Assembly: GCF_000349845.1 (NCBI RefSeq) | Contig: NC_020829.1 | Span: 992,001 to 1,056,000, forward strand | DNA from: Pseudomonas sp. ATCC 13867 | GTDB lineage: Bacteria > Pseudomonadota > Gammaproteobacteria > Pseudomonadales > Pseudomonadaceae | DNA length: 64,000 nucleotides | Reading direction: 5' to 3' | Shown here: positions 9,615 through 17,687 of the stretch, piece after piece | Layout of the letters: each line of letters starts with the position of its first letter | Position numbering within the stretch: position 1 is the stretch's first letter | Notes under the pieces: model-generated | The model's input: the letters and a program-made list of their open reading frames with translations, nothing else | Told to the model about the DNA's origin: nothing | The model's database searches: none | Made by a program: the position numbers and the translations under genes

Positions 9615-10103
9615 TCAGGCCTGTTCGGCGTACTTGGCCAGCTGGGCGTCCTGCTTCAGGACAGCCTGGGTGTTGGCGTACACGTCTTCCGCGGTGACGT
9701 CGGACTTGTTGAAGATCTGGGCGAAGTGCTGGTGGGCCACTTCGGCGAAGTGCGCGCGATCCTGCGGCTGCACGCCCAGGACTACGGCGTAGGTGGTCAG
9801 GGCTTCGCCGTTACCCTTGGCCATGTCTTCGGACAGCTCGTCCATCATGCTGCTGAGCACGATCATCGGCTTGCCGCCGTAGGTCAGCGCGCCATTGGTG
9901 TGGCAGCCGTTGGTGCCGGTGGTCATGCCGAAGGTGTTGTTGCCGCTGGTGCCGTTGGTGGTGGCCGCCAGGACGTGAGTGGCGGTGCCGCGCTGGCCCT
10001 TGAAGAGCATGTTGCCCCAGCCGCAGCCGTCGCTGCCGGGAGCGTCGGCCAGAGCGCTGAGGGAGGCGGTGGCGAGGAGGGTACCGATCAGAATCCTTTT
10101 CAT
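9615..10103 (-). CDS. DUF3015 family secreted protein
   Basis: 162 residues from ATG 10103, which starts a signal peptide (MKRILIGTLLATASLSALA) followed by DAPGSDGCGWGNMLF, the typical beginning of DUF3015 proteins. A longer upstream frame exists but would bury the signal sequence. The mature part has conserved Cys residues, a Gly/Thr/Asn-rich stretch (TNGTSGNNTFGMTTGTNGC) and an acidic helical C-terminal half. It is predicted to be periplasmic or outer-membrane associated. Function in the family is unknown. It lies directly upstream of the DUF4105 gene on the same strand (61 bases), so the two may be co-transcribed. Confidence 0.8.
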   Translation of the reverse strand: MKRILIGTLLATASLSALADAPGSDGCGWGNMLFKGQRGTATHVLAATTNGTSGNNTFGMTTGTNGCHTNGALTYGGKPMIVLSSMMDELSEDMAKGNGEALTTYAVVLGVQPQDRAHFAEVAHQHFAQIFNKSDVTAEDVYANTQAVLKQDAQLAKYAEQA

Positions 10104-10325
10104 CGTGTTTTCTCTCTTTTCTTGAATACGGGCAGGTGTCGCTGACAGCAAACAGCGCCGCCTGAAGCTTTTAGGAATGAGCACGGGGTGTCAAGGAAGC
10201 CGATGCGCTCCTGTGCGGCGCATTCGGGCTTGCCGCCGCTCGCCGGCAGGTTATTGATCGGCATCAGCGGCGGTTGTCTTGGAACGGGCCACACTGGAAG
10301 GAGTTCCCCTTGCAAGGAGGTCGTC

Positions 10326-10649
10326 ATGGCCGATTTCGATCCGCGTCCGACCCTGGATCAACTGGCGGTGGAGTATTCCCGGCGTGCCGAGGCGATCCGT
10401 CGCGATCTCGGTCGGACCCATTCGCCGGACTTCGCCGAGCAGGCCCAGCAGCGGCAGAACGACGACGTCCTGCGCGCGCTGCTGGCGGAAGCGGAGGCGG
10501 GCATGCGGCTGGTCGGGCTGGCACGCCTGCGCCTGGCGGACGGCACCTACGGCCTCTGTGCGCGCTGCGGAGAACCGATCGAAGCGCGCCGTCTGCAGGC
10601 GCTGCCGGCGGCGGAGCATTGCCTGCGCTGCGCCGATGAAGTGGACTGA
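10326..10649 (+). CDS. Short DksA/TraR-type zinc finger protein
   Basis: 107 residues. The C-terminal third carries a four-cysteine zinc finger, C78-x2-C81 and C99-x2-C102, inside the family signature YGLCARCGEPIEARRLQAL. The preceding 60 residues are helical and charged, as in TraR/DksA proteins that reach into the RNA polymerase secondary channel, but shorter than in DksA (about 150 residues). ATG 10326 has a near-perfect Shine-Dalgarno (AAGGAGG). The gene lies 96 bases upstream of the Lon-family protease on the same strand. It is probably an RNA polymerase modulator; the exact role is unknown. Confidence 0.85.
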   Translation: MADFDPRPTLDQLAVEYSRRAEAIRRDLGRTHSPDFAEQAQQRQNDDVLRALLAEAEAGMRLVGLARLRLADGTYGLCARCGEPIEARRLQALPAAEHCLRCADEVD

Positions 10650-10745
10650 TACTGTCACCAATACTGCCTTGCCAGTGGCGCGCGGGGGGCGCGAGAATGC
10701 GGACAACTCTCCGCGGCCTCGCGCCGCCCGAAGCAAGGACTTCCG

Positions 10746-13223
10746 ATGCCCGATTCCGTTGCTGCAGGCCTGCGCCTGGCGCCCGATGAACTGACCCGTC
10801 CCTTCTCCCCCGAACAATTCCCCTTCACCACCACCGACGAACTGGAGCCCTTCCTCGGCGTACTCGGCCAGGAGCGCGCGGTGGAGGCATTGCAGTTCGG
10901 CGTGGCGATGCCGCGTCCGGGATACAACGTGTTCGTCATGGGCGAGCCGGGCACCGGTCGCTTCTCGTTCGTGCAGCGCTACCTGAAGGCCGAGGGCAAG
11001 CGTCTGCCCACGCCGGCGGACTGGGTCTACGTCAACAATTTCGACGAGTCCCGCGAGCCGCGCGCCATCGAGCTGCCGCCGGGCAGCGCGGCGGATTTCG
11101 GCGCTGACTTCGATCACCTGATCGACAACCTGCTCGCCACCTTCCCCTCGGTGTTCGAGAATCCGGCCTACCAGCAGAAGAAGAGCGCCATCGACCGCGC
11201 CTTCAACCAGCGCTACGACAAGGCCCTGGACACCGTCGAGCGCCTGGCGCTGGAGAAGGACGTCGCGCTGTACCGCGACAGCGCCAACATCGCCTTCACC
11301 CCGATGAGCGAGGGCAAGGCGCTGGACGAGGCGGACTTCGCCCAACTGCCCGAGGCCGAGCGCGAACGCTTCCACGCCGATATCGCCACGCTGGAAGAGC
11401 ACCTCAACGAGGAACTGGCCAGCCTGCCGCAGTGGAAACGCGAGTCCAGCAACCAACTGCGCCAGCTCAACGAGGAAACCATCACCCTGGCCCTGCAGCC
11501 GCTGCTGGCGCCACTGGTGGAGAAGTACAACAACAACTCCGGTGTCAGCGCCTACCTGCAGGCGATGCAGCTGAACCTGCTGAAGACCGTGGTCGACCAG
11601 TTGGTGGACTCGGACCGCACCGACCCGCAGCGCAAGCAGGGGCTGCAGGAGCAGTACGCCCCCAACCAGGTGATCGGCCACCATTCCACCAGCGGCGCGC
11701 CGGTGATCTTCGAGTCGCATCCGACCTACGACAACCTGTTCGGCCGTATCGAATACGCCTCCGACCAGGGCGCGCTGTATACCAGCTACCGCCAGCTGCG
11801 TTCGGGCGCGCTGCATCGCGCCAATGGCGGCTTCCTGGTGCTGGAGGCGGAGAAGCTGCTCAGCGAGCCGTTCGTCTGGGATGCGCTGAAGCGCGCGCTG
11901 CATTCGCGCCAGCTGAAGATGGAGTCGCCGCTGGCCGAACTGGGCCGCCTGGCGGCCATGAGCCTGACGCCGCAAGTGATCCCGCTGAACATCAAGGTGA
12001 TCATCATCGGTTCGCGGCAGATCTATTACACGCTGCAGGACCTGGATCCGGACTTCCAGGAGATGTTCCGCGTCCTGGTGGACTTCGACGAGGACATCCC
12101 GCTGGGCGAGGACAGCCTCGAACAGTTCGCCCAGTTGCTGAAGACCCGCACCTCCGAAGAGGGCCTGGCGCCGCTGAGCAGCGCCGCCGTCGCCCGCCTG
12201 GCGACCTACAGCGCGCGCCTGGCCGAACACCAGGGGCGCCTGTCGGCGCGCATCAGCGATCTGTTCCAACTGGTCAGCGAGGCGGACTTCATCCGTCAGC
12301 TGGCGAGCGAAGAGATGACCGACCTCGGCCACATCGAGCGCGCCCTGAAAGCCAAGGAGACCCGCACCGGACGGGTGTCCGGGCGCATCCTCGACGACAT
12401 GCTGGCCGGGATCATCCTGATCGATACCGAAGGCGCCGCCGTCGGCAAGTGCAACGGCCTGACCGTGCTGGAGGTCGGCGATTCGGCCTTCGGCGTGCCG
12501 GCGCGGATTTCCGCCACCGTCTATCCCGGCGGCAGCGGCATCGTCGACATCGAGCGCGAGGTGAGCCTCGGCCAGCCGATCCACTCCAAGGGCGTGATGA
12601 TCCTCACCGGTTACCTTGGCAGCCGTTATGCGCAGGAGTTCCCGCTGGAGATTTCCGCGAGCATCGCCCTGGAGCAGTCCTACGGTTACGTGGACGGTGA
12701 CAGTGCCTCGCTGGGCGAGGTCTGCACGCTGATCTCCGCGCTGTCGCGCACGCCGCTGCGGCAGTGCTTCGCCATCACCGGTTCGATCAACCAGTTCGGC
12801 GAAGTGCAGGCGGTCGGCGGGGTCAACGAGAAGATCGAGGGCTTCTTCCGTCTCTGCGAAGCGCGCGGCCTGACCGGTGAGCAAGGGGTGATCATCCCGC
12901 GCTCCAACGTCAGCACCCTGATGCTGGATGAGCGCGTGCTGCAGGCGGTGCGCAATGGCCAGTTCCATATCTACGCCGTGCGCCAGGCCGACGAGGCGCT
13001 GAGCCTGCTGGTCGGCCAGCCGGCCGGTGCGCCGGACGCCAAGGGCAATTTCCCGAAAGGCAGCGTGAATGCCCGTGTCGTCGAGCGTTTGAAGGAAATC
13101 TCCGAGCTCGGCATGGAAGAAGACGAGAAGGAAAAACCGCTCAAGGAAGCCGCGGCGAAGGCCAAGGCGGCCAAGTCGCCGGTGGAGAAGGAGCGCGTGC
13201 GGAAGAAGAAGGACACCGACTGA
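10746..13223 (+). CDS. Lon-family ATP-dependent protease (AAA_32/LonB-like)
   Basis: 825 residues. The N-terminal half has a P-loop GEPGTGRFS at 66-74, in which the usual Walker lysine is Arg, followed by a long helical insertion. The C-terminal domain is a Lon peptidase with the Ser/Lys dyad: catalytic Ser653 in GDSAS and Lys696 in GGVNEKIEGF. The spacing of 43 residues equals that of classical Lon. The tail after ~800 is Lys/Glu/Ala-rich and probably disordered. P. aeruginosa has, from memory, two such proteins, AsrA and a second one encoded next to a DksA-like gene; the neighbourhood here matches the second, so asrA is not assigned. It probably degrades cytoplasmic proteins under stress. 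Confidence 0.9.
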   Translation: MPDSVAAGLRLAPDELTRPFSPEQFPFTTTDELEPFLGVLGQERAVEALQFGVAMPRPGYNVFVMGEPGTGRFSFVQRYLKAEGKRLPTPADWVYVNNFDESREPRAIELPPGSAADFGADFDHLIDNLLATFPSVFENPAYQQKKSAIDRAFNQRYDKALDTVERLALEKDVALYRDSANIAFTPMSEGKALDEADFAQLPEAERERFHADIATLEEHLNEELASLPQWKRESSNQLRQLNEETITLALQPLLAPLVEKYNNNSGVSAYLQAMQLNLLKTVVDQLVDSDRTDPQRKQGLQEQYAPNQVIGHHSTSGAPVIFESHPTYDNLFGRIEYASDQGALYTSYRQLRSGALHRANGGFLVLEAEKLLSEPFVWDALKRALHSRQLKMESPLAELGRLAAMSLTPQVIPLNIKVIIIGSRQIYYTLQDLDPDFQEMFRVLVDFDEDIPLGEDSLEQFAQLLKTRTSEEGLAPLSSAAVARLATYSARLAEHQGRLSARISDLFQLVSEADFIRQLASEEMTDLGHIERALKAKETRTGRVSGRILDDMLAGIILIDTEGAAVGKCNGLTVLEVGDSAFGVPARISATVYPGGSGIVDIEREVSLGQPIHSKGVMILTGYLGSRYAQEFPLEISASIALEQSYGYVDGDSASLGEVCTLISALSRTPLRQCFAITGSINQFGEVQAVGGVNEKIEGFFRLCEARGLTGEQGVIIPRSNVSTLMLDERVLQAVRNGQFHIYAVRQADEALSLLVGQPAGAPDAKGNFPKGSVNARVVERLKEISELGMEEDEKEKPLKEAAAKAKAAKSPVEKERVRKKKDTD

Positions 13224-13298
13224 GCAGAACCTGACCAGCCGCCTCCACGCCGCGCGGGGCGTCGCCCTGGCGCTCCTGCCCCCGCGCAGTTCACATGC

Positions 13299-13321
13299 TT
13301 ATCCACAGCCGGCGTGGATAA
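13299..13321. promoter_or_regulatory. Inverted pair of DnaA-box-like sequences
   Basis: Arms TTATCCAC (13299-13306) and GTGGATAA (13314-13321) are perfectly complementary around a 7-base spacer. The left arm continues to TTATCCACA, a perfect DnaA box; the right arm read in reverse gives TTATCCACG, one mismatch. The site is 68 bases upstream of the following small gene. Confidence 0.5.
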
Positions 13322-13388
13322 AACGGCGCTTTCGCGTGTCGGAACCTGGGTGTAGTCTCAAAATCAGGACCACCGCGAGGGTGCCGCT

Positions 13389-13730
13389 ATGCCGCGTAAC
13401 CTCTGCCTTATCCGCCCCTGTCTGGGGCTGACCACGCGAATCGAATGCGCGATCAGGCCGCTGGCCGGAGAGAATGGACTCTGGACGCTGTTGTGTGCCG
13501 CCGGCATGGCCGGTGCGCAACCTACCGCCATCAAGGCGCAAGGCCCGTTCTTCGGGCCCTTCGTCGCGGAGGGGGTGCTCGACGCGATTTCCGATTGCCT
13601 GGCCCAGCAGGGTTACATCGAGGCGTCCGACCCACCGATCTGGCAACTGCACCTGCAGGCCGAGCTGCGCCGTTTGAACGGTGAGCGCTGTCGCCACCTG
13701 GGGAATTATCAGTTCCGCCCGGAGTCCTGA
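13389..13730 (+). CDS. Conserved hypothetical protein
   Basis: 113 residues from ATG 13389 with no signal peptide or membrane segment. It has Cys residues at about 5, 11, 19, 36, 70 and 101, an [14 protein letters not shown] segment in the middle, and a basic C-terminal region. No recognised catalytic motif is visible. I recall similar short proteins in other pseudomonads at the same place, between the Lon-family protease and the YqhA-like gene, but cannot name a family. The inverted DnaA-box-like palindrome lies just upstream. Confidence 0.7.
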   Translation: MPRNLCLIRPCLGLTTRIECAIRPLAGENGLWTLLCAAGMAGAQPTAIKAQGPFFGPFVAEGVLDAISDCLAQQGYIEASDPPIWQLHLQAELRRLNGERCRHLGNYQFRPES

Positions 13731-13884
13731 TACAGAACGTGGCCTGAGTCGCGGGGCATTCGAGGTGTCTGGCTGTCGCCGGGCGGCCCCGTGGCGGGTT
13801 ACATATTTGTCCACAAAAATGCGGAGCAATGCTGAAATTTCCTTCAGTTATACTTCGACCCTCCAGACTAATCCCACGAGTATC

Positions 13885-14379
13885 ATGGAACGCTTCGTCG
13901 AAAACTCCCTGTACGCCGCCCGCTGGCTGCTGGCGCCGATCTACATCGGCCTGTCGCTGGCGCTGCTGGCCCTGACCATCAAGTTCTTCCAGGAAATCGT
14001 CCACATCCTGCCGAGCATCTTCACGATTGCCGAGGCGGATCTGGTCCTGGTGCTGCTGTCGTTGATCGACATGGCGCTGGTCGGCGGCCTGCTGGTAATG
14101 GTGATGTTCTCCGGCTACGAGAACTTCGTGTCGCAGCTGGACATCGACGAAAACAAGGAGAAGCTCAACTGGCTGGGCAAGATGGACGCCAGTTCGCTGA
14201 AGAACAAGGTCGCCGCCTCCATCGTGGCGATCTCCTCGATCCACCTGCTGCGCATCTTCATGGACGCCAAGAACGTCCCGGACAACAAACTGATGTGGTA
14301 CGTGATCATCCACCTCACCTTCGTCCTGTCCGCGTTCGCTATGGGTTACCTGGACAAGGCCACGCGCCACGACCACTGA
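13885..14379 (+). CDS. YqhA/UPF0114 family inner membrane protein
   Basis: 164 residues. Hydrophobic segments at about 10-38 and 50-75, plus two more in the C-terminal third (about 108-122 and 133-155), predict a polytopic inner membrane protein. The opening [22 protein letters not shown] and the charged central loop [16 protein letters not shown] are characteristic of UPF0114 (TIGR00645). ATG 13885 is chosen because it gives the family's length (about 160-164) and N-terminus; the frame is open 68 codons further upstream. Function is unknown in the family. It is a monocistronic gene ending in a long hairpin. Confidence 0.9.
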   Translation: MERFVENSLYAARWLLAPIYIGLSLALLALTIKFFQEIVHILPSIFTIAEADLVLVLLSLIDMALVGGLLVMVMFSGYENFVSQLDIDENKEKLNWLGKMDASSLKNKVAASIVAISSIHLLRIFMDAKNVPDNKLMWYVIIHLTFVLSAFAMGYLDKATRHDH

Positions 14380-14398
14380 GCCCCGACAGGCGTTCCTC

Positions 14399-14441
14399 CA
14401 GCCGCCCGTCCGTTGTGAAACGGACGGGCGGCTGCGTTTCC
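14399..14441 (+). terminator. Long hairpin after the YqhA-like gene
   Basis: A 14-16-bp perfect stem (CAGCCGCCCGTCCGTT and its complement) begins 20 bases after the stop. The following T-tract is weak (TGCGTTTCC), so termination is likely but perhaps incomplete. Confidence 0.65.
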
Positions 14442-14503
14442 GGCTTGCGGTGACGGGTGGCTGTACAAGACTTTTGCATGACGCCATGTGCAGGAGGTGC
14501 CCC

Positions 14504-14800
14504 ATGAATCTCGAGGAACTGACCAATCGCTCCCTCGCCGGGGATATCGACGAAATCAACCTGGTGTCGCTGGAAGGCGATATCTATGTGCTCGAAGCCC
14601 GGATGGGCGGACGCTTCTATCCGATCCAGGACGTGATGGGGCATGTGCTCAGCGTGCGCTCCGTCGCCCATGCCCGCGAGGTGCTGCATGCCTTGCCGGC
14701 GGTGCCGTTCCAACTGGTGCATGCGGTGGTGCATGACGAGATGGTCGGCCTGCAGGATGAGCTCGACATCGGTGACGGCGTGCCCATCCCGCTGCACTAG
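14504..14800 (+). CDS. DUF6482-type small protein
   Basis: 98 residues from ATG 14504 with a strong Shine-Dalgarno (CAGGAGGTG) 5 bases before it. The protein is acidic and soluble, with a beta-rich pattern (INLVSLEGDIYVLEARMGG) and no signal peptide. It resembles the DUF6482 proteins of pseudomonads. Function is unknown. It lies 76 bases upstream of fklB on the same strand; co-transcription is possible. Confidence 0.7.
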   Translation: MNLEELTNRSLAGDIDEINLVSLEGDIYVLEARMGGRFYPIQDVMGHVLSVRSVAHAREVLHALPAVPFQLVHAVVHDEMVGLQDELDIGDGVPIPLH

Positions 14801-14876
14801 GCCGGCAGCGGTGGGGGCGGCGGATCATCTGTGCTAGGCTGGCGGCCCTTTTTTGACCCCCCAGCGGAGCGCCGCC

Positions 14877-15494
14877 ATGAGCGAACTCAACCTTTCCACC
14901 GACGAAGCCCGCGTCAGCTACGGCATCGGCCGCCAGCTCGGCGACCAACTGCGCTCGAACCCGGTTCCGGGTATGACCCTCGACGCCGTCCTGGCCGGCC
15001 TGTCCGACGCCTTTGCAGGCGTCGAAAGCCGCGTGCCGGGCGAAGCCCTGTCCGCCAGCTTCCAGGTGATCCGCGAGCGCATGCAGGCCGAAGCCCAGGC
15101 GCAAGCCGAAGCCGCCGCCGCCGTTGGCCGCGAGTACCTGGTGGAAAACGCCAAGCGCGAAGGCGTGACCGTCCTGCCATCCGGCCTGCAGTACGAAGTG
15201 CTGGTGGCAGGCGAGGGCGCCAAGCCGTCCCGCGAGGACACCGTGCGTACCCATTACCACGGCACCCTGGTCGATGGTACCGTGTTCGACAGCTCCTACG
15301 AGCGCGGTCAGCCGGCCGAGTTCCCGGTGGGCGGCGTGATCGCCGGCTGGGTCGAGGCCCTGCAACTGATGAACGCCGGCAGCAAGTGGCGCCTGCACGT
15401 GCCGAGCGAGCTGGCCTACGGCGGCCAGGCCGTCGGCAGCATCCCGCCGCACAGCGTGCTGGTGTTCGACGTCGAACTGCTGGAAATCCTCTGA
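14877..15494 (+). CDS. fklB: FKBP-type peptidyl-prolyl cis-trans isomerase, FklB/FKBP22-like
   Basis: 205 residues without a signal peptide, so cytoplasmic. Residues 1-90 form the helical dimerisation arm typical of FKBP22 and Mip-like proteins, including an AEAQAQAEAAAAVG helix. Residues ~105-205 are the FKBP domain with conserved segments VRTHYHGTLVDGTVFDSSY, WVEALQLM and PSELAYG, and end in VFDVELLEIL. It catalyses proline isomerisation and may act as a chaperone. ATG 14877 (MSELNLST) is preferred over an in-frame ATG 24 bases upstream because the family begins here. A strong terminator follows. Confidence 0.92.
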   Translation: MSELNLSTDEARVSYGIGRQLGDQLRSNPVPGMTLDAVLAGLSDAFAGVESRVPGEALSASFQVIRERMQAEAQAQAEAAAAVGREYLVENAKREGVTVLPSGLQYEVLVAGEGAKPSREDTVRTHYHGTLVDGTVFDSSYERGQPAEFPVGGVIAGWVEALQLMNAGSKWRLHVPSELAYGGQAVGSIPPHSVLVFDVELLEIL

Positions 15495-15539
15495 TTTCCG
15501 AATGGTTCGCTGCGCAGTGCCGTCCCTGGCGACTGCGCA

Positions 15540-15570
15540 GGAAAAGGGGCGCTTCGGCGCCCCTTTGTGC
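15540..15570 (+). terminator. Rho-independent terminator of fklB
   Basis: Hairpin AAAGGGGCGC-TTCG-GCGCCCCTTT at 15543-15566, with the stem's own T residues serving as a short U-tract. Confidence 0.8.
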
Positions 15571-15643
15571 AGCCGCCTCCCGGGCGGCGACTGCACCGAT
15601 GGCGCTTCCTGCGCCATCGCAAACGCGGTCTCGTAGTGCTGCT

Positions 15644-15728
15644 GTAGGAGCGAGCTTGCTCGCGAACAGCCCTGCGCCAGCGTGAGAGGTTCGCGAGCAA
15701 GGGCTAGGCGCCCCCCCTCGGTCCTACA
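15644..15728. repeat. REP-type palindrome pair (copy 2)
   Basis: GTAGGAGCGAGCTTGCTCGC at 15644-15663, with an inverted degenerate partner at 15690-15727 that carries the same GAGCAAGGGCT, C-run and CGGTCCTAC structure as copy 1. It lies between the convergent fklB and the small Fur-box gene. Confidence 0.85.
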
Positions 15729-15742
15729 GTCTGGCGTCGCTC

Positions 15743-15967
15743 TCAGCGCAACGCGCGGGCGTAACAGAACAGGAACAGATTGCGCACCAGCTCCTTGAGC
15801 ACCAGCGGCTCGCTGGTGGAGAGTTCCGACAGCTCCAGGCCACCCTGTTCGCGCAACTCGTCCAGCGCGTCTTCTTCCAGCACCGCGCAGACTTCCCCGG
15901 TATCCCGATGCAGGATGCGCAAATACGGGTGCGGGCGATCCAGCCAAGCGTCGATCATGTAGGTCAT
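15743..15967 (-). CDS. Small acidic protein behind a Fur box, probably iron-responsive
   Basis: 74 residues from ATG 15967, with the Shine-Dalgarno GGAGGAA 6 bases before it. The protein is acidic and leucine-rich (VLEEDALDELREQGG) with no signal peptide or cysteine cluster; a hydrophobic C-terminal stretch (LVRNLFLFCYA) could be a helix that packs on a partner. A strong Fur-box candidate lies only 27 bases upstream and would block transcription when iron is plentiful. From memory, the P. aeruginosa gene at this position (upstream of ispB) is strongly induced by iron starvation. Function is unknown. Confidence 0.8.
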   Translation of the reverse strand: MTYMIDAWLDRPHPYLRILHRDTGEVCAVLEEDALDELREQGGLELSELSTSEPLVLKELVRNLFLFCYARALR

Positions 15968-15993
15968 GGCAAGTTCCTCCGTGTAGATCGTTT

Positions 15994-16015
15994 GATGAGA
16001 ATAATTCTTATTATC
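15994..16015 (-). promoter_or_regulatory. Fur box
   Basis: The site contains GATGAGAATAATTCTTATT and continues into ATC. It fits both the overlapping NATWAT-hexamer and 7-1-7 descriptions of Fur sites with few mismatches. It overlaps where the promoter of the 74-residue protein gene must lie. Confidence 0.8.
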
Positions 16016-16095
16016 TTAATAGCAAGCCTGAATTGGAAAAATTTCACCTGGGCGACGGGCGACGATCTGTGGCTCCCGATCAACGGAGCGGCAAT

Positions 16096-16131
16096 AAAAA
16101 GCCCGCCGCGGCGAACCGGGGCGGGCTTTTG
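16096..16131 (-). terminator. Rho-independent terminator of ispB
   Basis: On the reverse strand a stem built on AAGCCCGCC and GGCGGGCTT is followed by a TTTTATT tract, 13 bases after the ispB stop. Confidence 0.85.
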
Positions 16132-16143
16132 CGGAGCGTTGGA

Positions 16144-17112
16144 TCAGTGCGTGCGGGCGACGGCGAACTCGGCCAGTTCGGTCAGCGCGGCGCGGTACTC
16201 GTTGTCCGGCAGCGCCTTCAGGCAGTCGATGGCGCGGGCCGCGTACTCGCGGGCGAGGTTGGCGGTGTAGTCCAGGGCGCCGGCGGCCTCGACGGCAGCG
16301 CGGATGCCTTCCAGGTCCTGGCTGCCGCCTTGCTGGATGGCCTTGCGCACCAGGCTGGCCTGTTCCGGCGTACCGTCGCGCATGGTGACGATCAGCGGCA
16401 GGGTGGGCTTGCCTTCGGCGAGGTCGTCGCCGACGTTCTTGCCCAGGCTGGCGGCGTCGCCACGGTAGTCGAGCAGGTCGTCCACCAACTGGAAGGCGAT
16501 ACCCAGGGCATCACCGAACAGGCGCAGCGCCTCGGATTGCTCCGGCTGGGCGTTGGCCAGCGCGGCGGCGCTGTGGGTGGAGGCTTCGAAGAGCATCGCG
16601 GTCTTGCCGCGGATGACTTCCATGTAGGTTTCTTCGGTGGTGCTGGCGTCGCGGACCTTGGACAACTGCAGCACTTCGCCCTCGGCGATCACGCGGGTGG
16701 CCTGGGAAATGATGCGCATGACCGGCATGGAGCCCAGTTCGACCATCATTTCGAAGGAGCGTGCATAAAGGAAGTCGCCCACCAGTACGCTCGGTGCGTT
16801 GCCCCACTGGGCGTTGGCGGTAGCGCGGCCGCGGCGCAGGCCGGAGGCGTCGACCACGTCGTCGTGCAGCAGGGTGGAGGTGTGCAGGAACTCGATGGTG
16901 GCGGCCAGCAGTTGCAGGTCATCGCCCGAGTAGCCCAGGGCCTTGCCCGAGAGCAGCACCAGCAGCGGACGCAGCCGCTTGCCGCCGGCGGAGATGATGT
17001 AGTCGCCGATCTTTTCCACCAGGGGAACGCGGGAAGTGAGTTGGCGACGAATGATGCCGTCGACGGCGGTGAAGTCGTCCGCCACCACGCGATAGAAAGC
17101 CTGGGGTTGCAT
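16144..17112 (-). CDS. ispB: Polyprenyl diphosphate synthase for the ubiquinone side chain
   Basis: Extends farnesyl diphosphate with isopentenyl diphosphate to the all-trans C40/C45 chain used for ubiquinone (Q-9 in Pseudomonas). 322 residues, the family length. First Asp-rich motif DDVVD at 84-88, second DDLLD at 211-215, and GGKRLRP at 43-49 for substrate binding. The frame stays open another 128 codons upstream, but MQPQAFYRVV at 17112 is the conserved start. Cytoplasmic, transcribed divergently from rplU. From sequence alone the product chain length (octaprenyl or nonaprenyl) cannot be fixed. Confidence 0.94.
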   Translation of the reverse strand: MQPQAFYRVVADDFTAVDGIIRRQLTSRVPLVEKIGDYIISAGGKRLRPLLVLLSGKALGYSGDDLQLLAATIEFLHTSTLLHDDVVDASGLRRGRATANAQWGNAPSVLVGDFLYARSFEMMVELGSMPVMRIISQATRVIAEGEVLQLSKVRDASTTEETYMEVIRGKTAMLFEASTHSAAALANAQPEQSEALRLFGDALGIAFQLVDDLLDYRGDAASLGKNVGDDLAEGKPTLPLIVTMRDGTPEQASLVRKAIQQGGSQDLEGIRAAVEAAGALDYTANLAREYAARAIDCLKALPDNEYRAALTELAEFAVARTH

Positions 17113-17190
17113 CAAAGACAGCGCTCCTCGTAGATTGCGCGGCATGCTAGGTGCCGGGGTTGGGGCTGTCAAGGCAAGGCCCCATGAGGC

Positions 17191-17219
17191 TTGATCCGGG
17201 GCATTGGTTTGCGTACAAT
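17191..17219 (+). promoter_or_regulatory. Sigma-70 promoter for rplU-rpmA
   Basis: -35 TTGATC (17191-17196), 17-base spacer, -10 TACAAT (17214-17219), about 135 bases before rplU. This leaves a long leader, as is common for ribosomal protein operons. Confidence 0.75.
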
Positions 17220-17353
17220 CGCGGCCCCGAACTTCCCTGGCATACCCTGCCTTACGCAATTGCACGGGCGTCCCTTCCGGCCCCATGCAGCCATGCCGAC
17301 CGATTCCTCTTTCTATAAAGCGTCGGGTGAGCAGGTCTAACGGAGACATCCAG

Positions 17354-17665
17354 ATGTACGCAGTAATTGTTACTGGTGGCAAGCAATACAAAGTCACCGA
17401 AGGCGAATTCCTCAAGGTCGAGAAACTCGACGTCGCCACCGGCGAAGCGATCAACCTGGATCGCATCCTGCTGGTCGCCAACGGCGATGACGTCAAGATC
17501 GGCCTGCCGGTGGTAGAAGGCGCGAAAGTGACCGCAGAAGTGGTTTCCCACGGTCGTCACGACAAAGTGCGCATCATCAAGTTCCGCCGCCGCAAGCACC
17601 ACATGAAGCGTCAGGGCCACCGCCAGTGGTTCACTGAAATCAAAATCACCGGCATCCAGGCCTAA
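17354..17665 (+). CDS. rplU: 50S ribosomal protein L21
   Basis: 103 residues, the standard L21 length. It opens [14 protein letters not shown] and carries the basic RNA-binding stretch [16 protein letters not shown] near the C-terminus. L21 binds 23S rRNA together with L20. The ATG at 17354 is the conserved start; a longer in-frame extension is not used. It is the first gene of the rplU-rpmA operon, with rpmA 22 bases downstream. Confidence 0.97.
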   Translation: MYAVIVTGGKQYKVTEGEFLKVEKLDVATGEAINLDRILLVANGDDVKIGLPVVEGAKVTAEVVSHGRHDKVRIIKFRRRKHHMKRQGHRQWFTEIKITGIQA

Positions 17666-17687
17666 TTCCTTTTCAGGAGATTGACTC

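Noticed and set aside
10251..12968. Antisense frame of 905 codons opposite the Lon-family protease and DksA-like gene
   Set aside because: Composition artefact; both sense genes have catalytic or zinc-binding motifs.
10746..13223. Assignment as asrA
   Set aside because: The neighbourhood (DksA-like gene upstream; small conserved gene, YqhA-like gene and fklB downstream) matches the other Lon-like locus recalled from P. aeruginosa, so the symbol is withheld.
13299..13321. Replication origin suggested by the DnaA boxes
   Set aside because: Only two boxes, no AT-rich unwinding region and no dnaA, dnaN, gyrB or gidA nearby.
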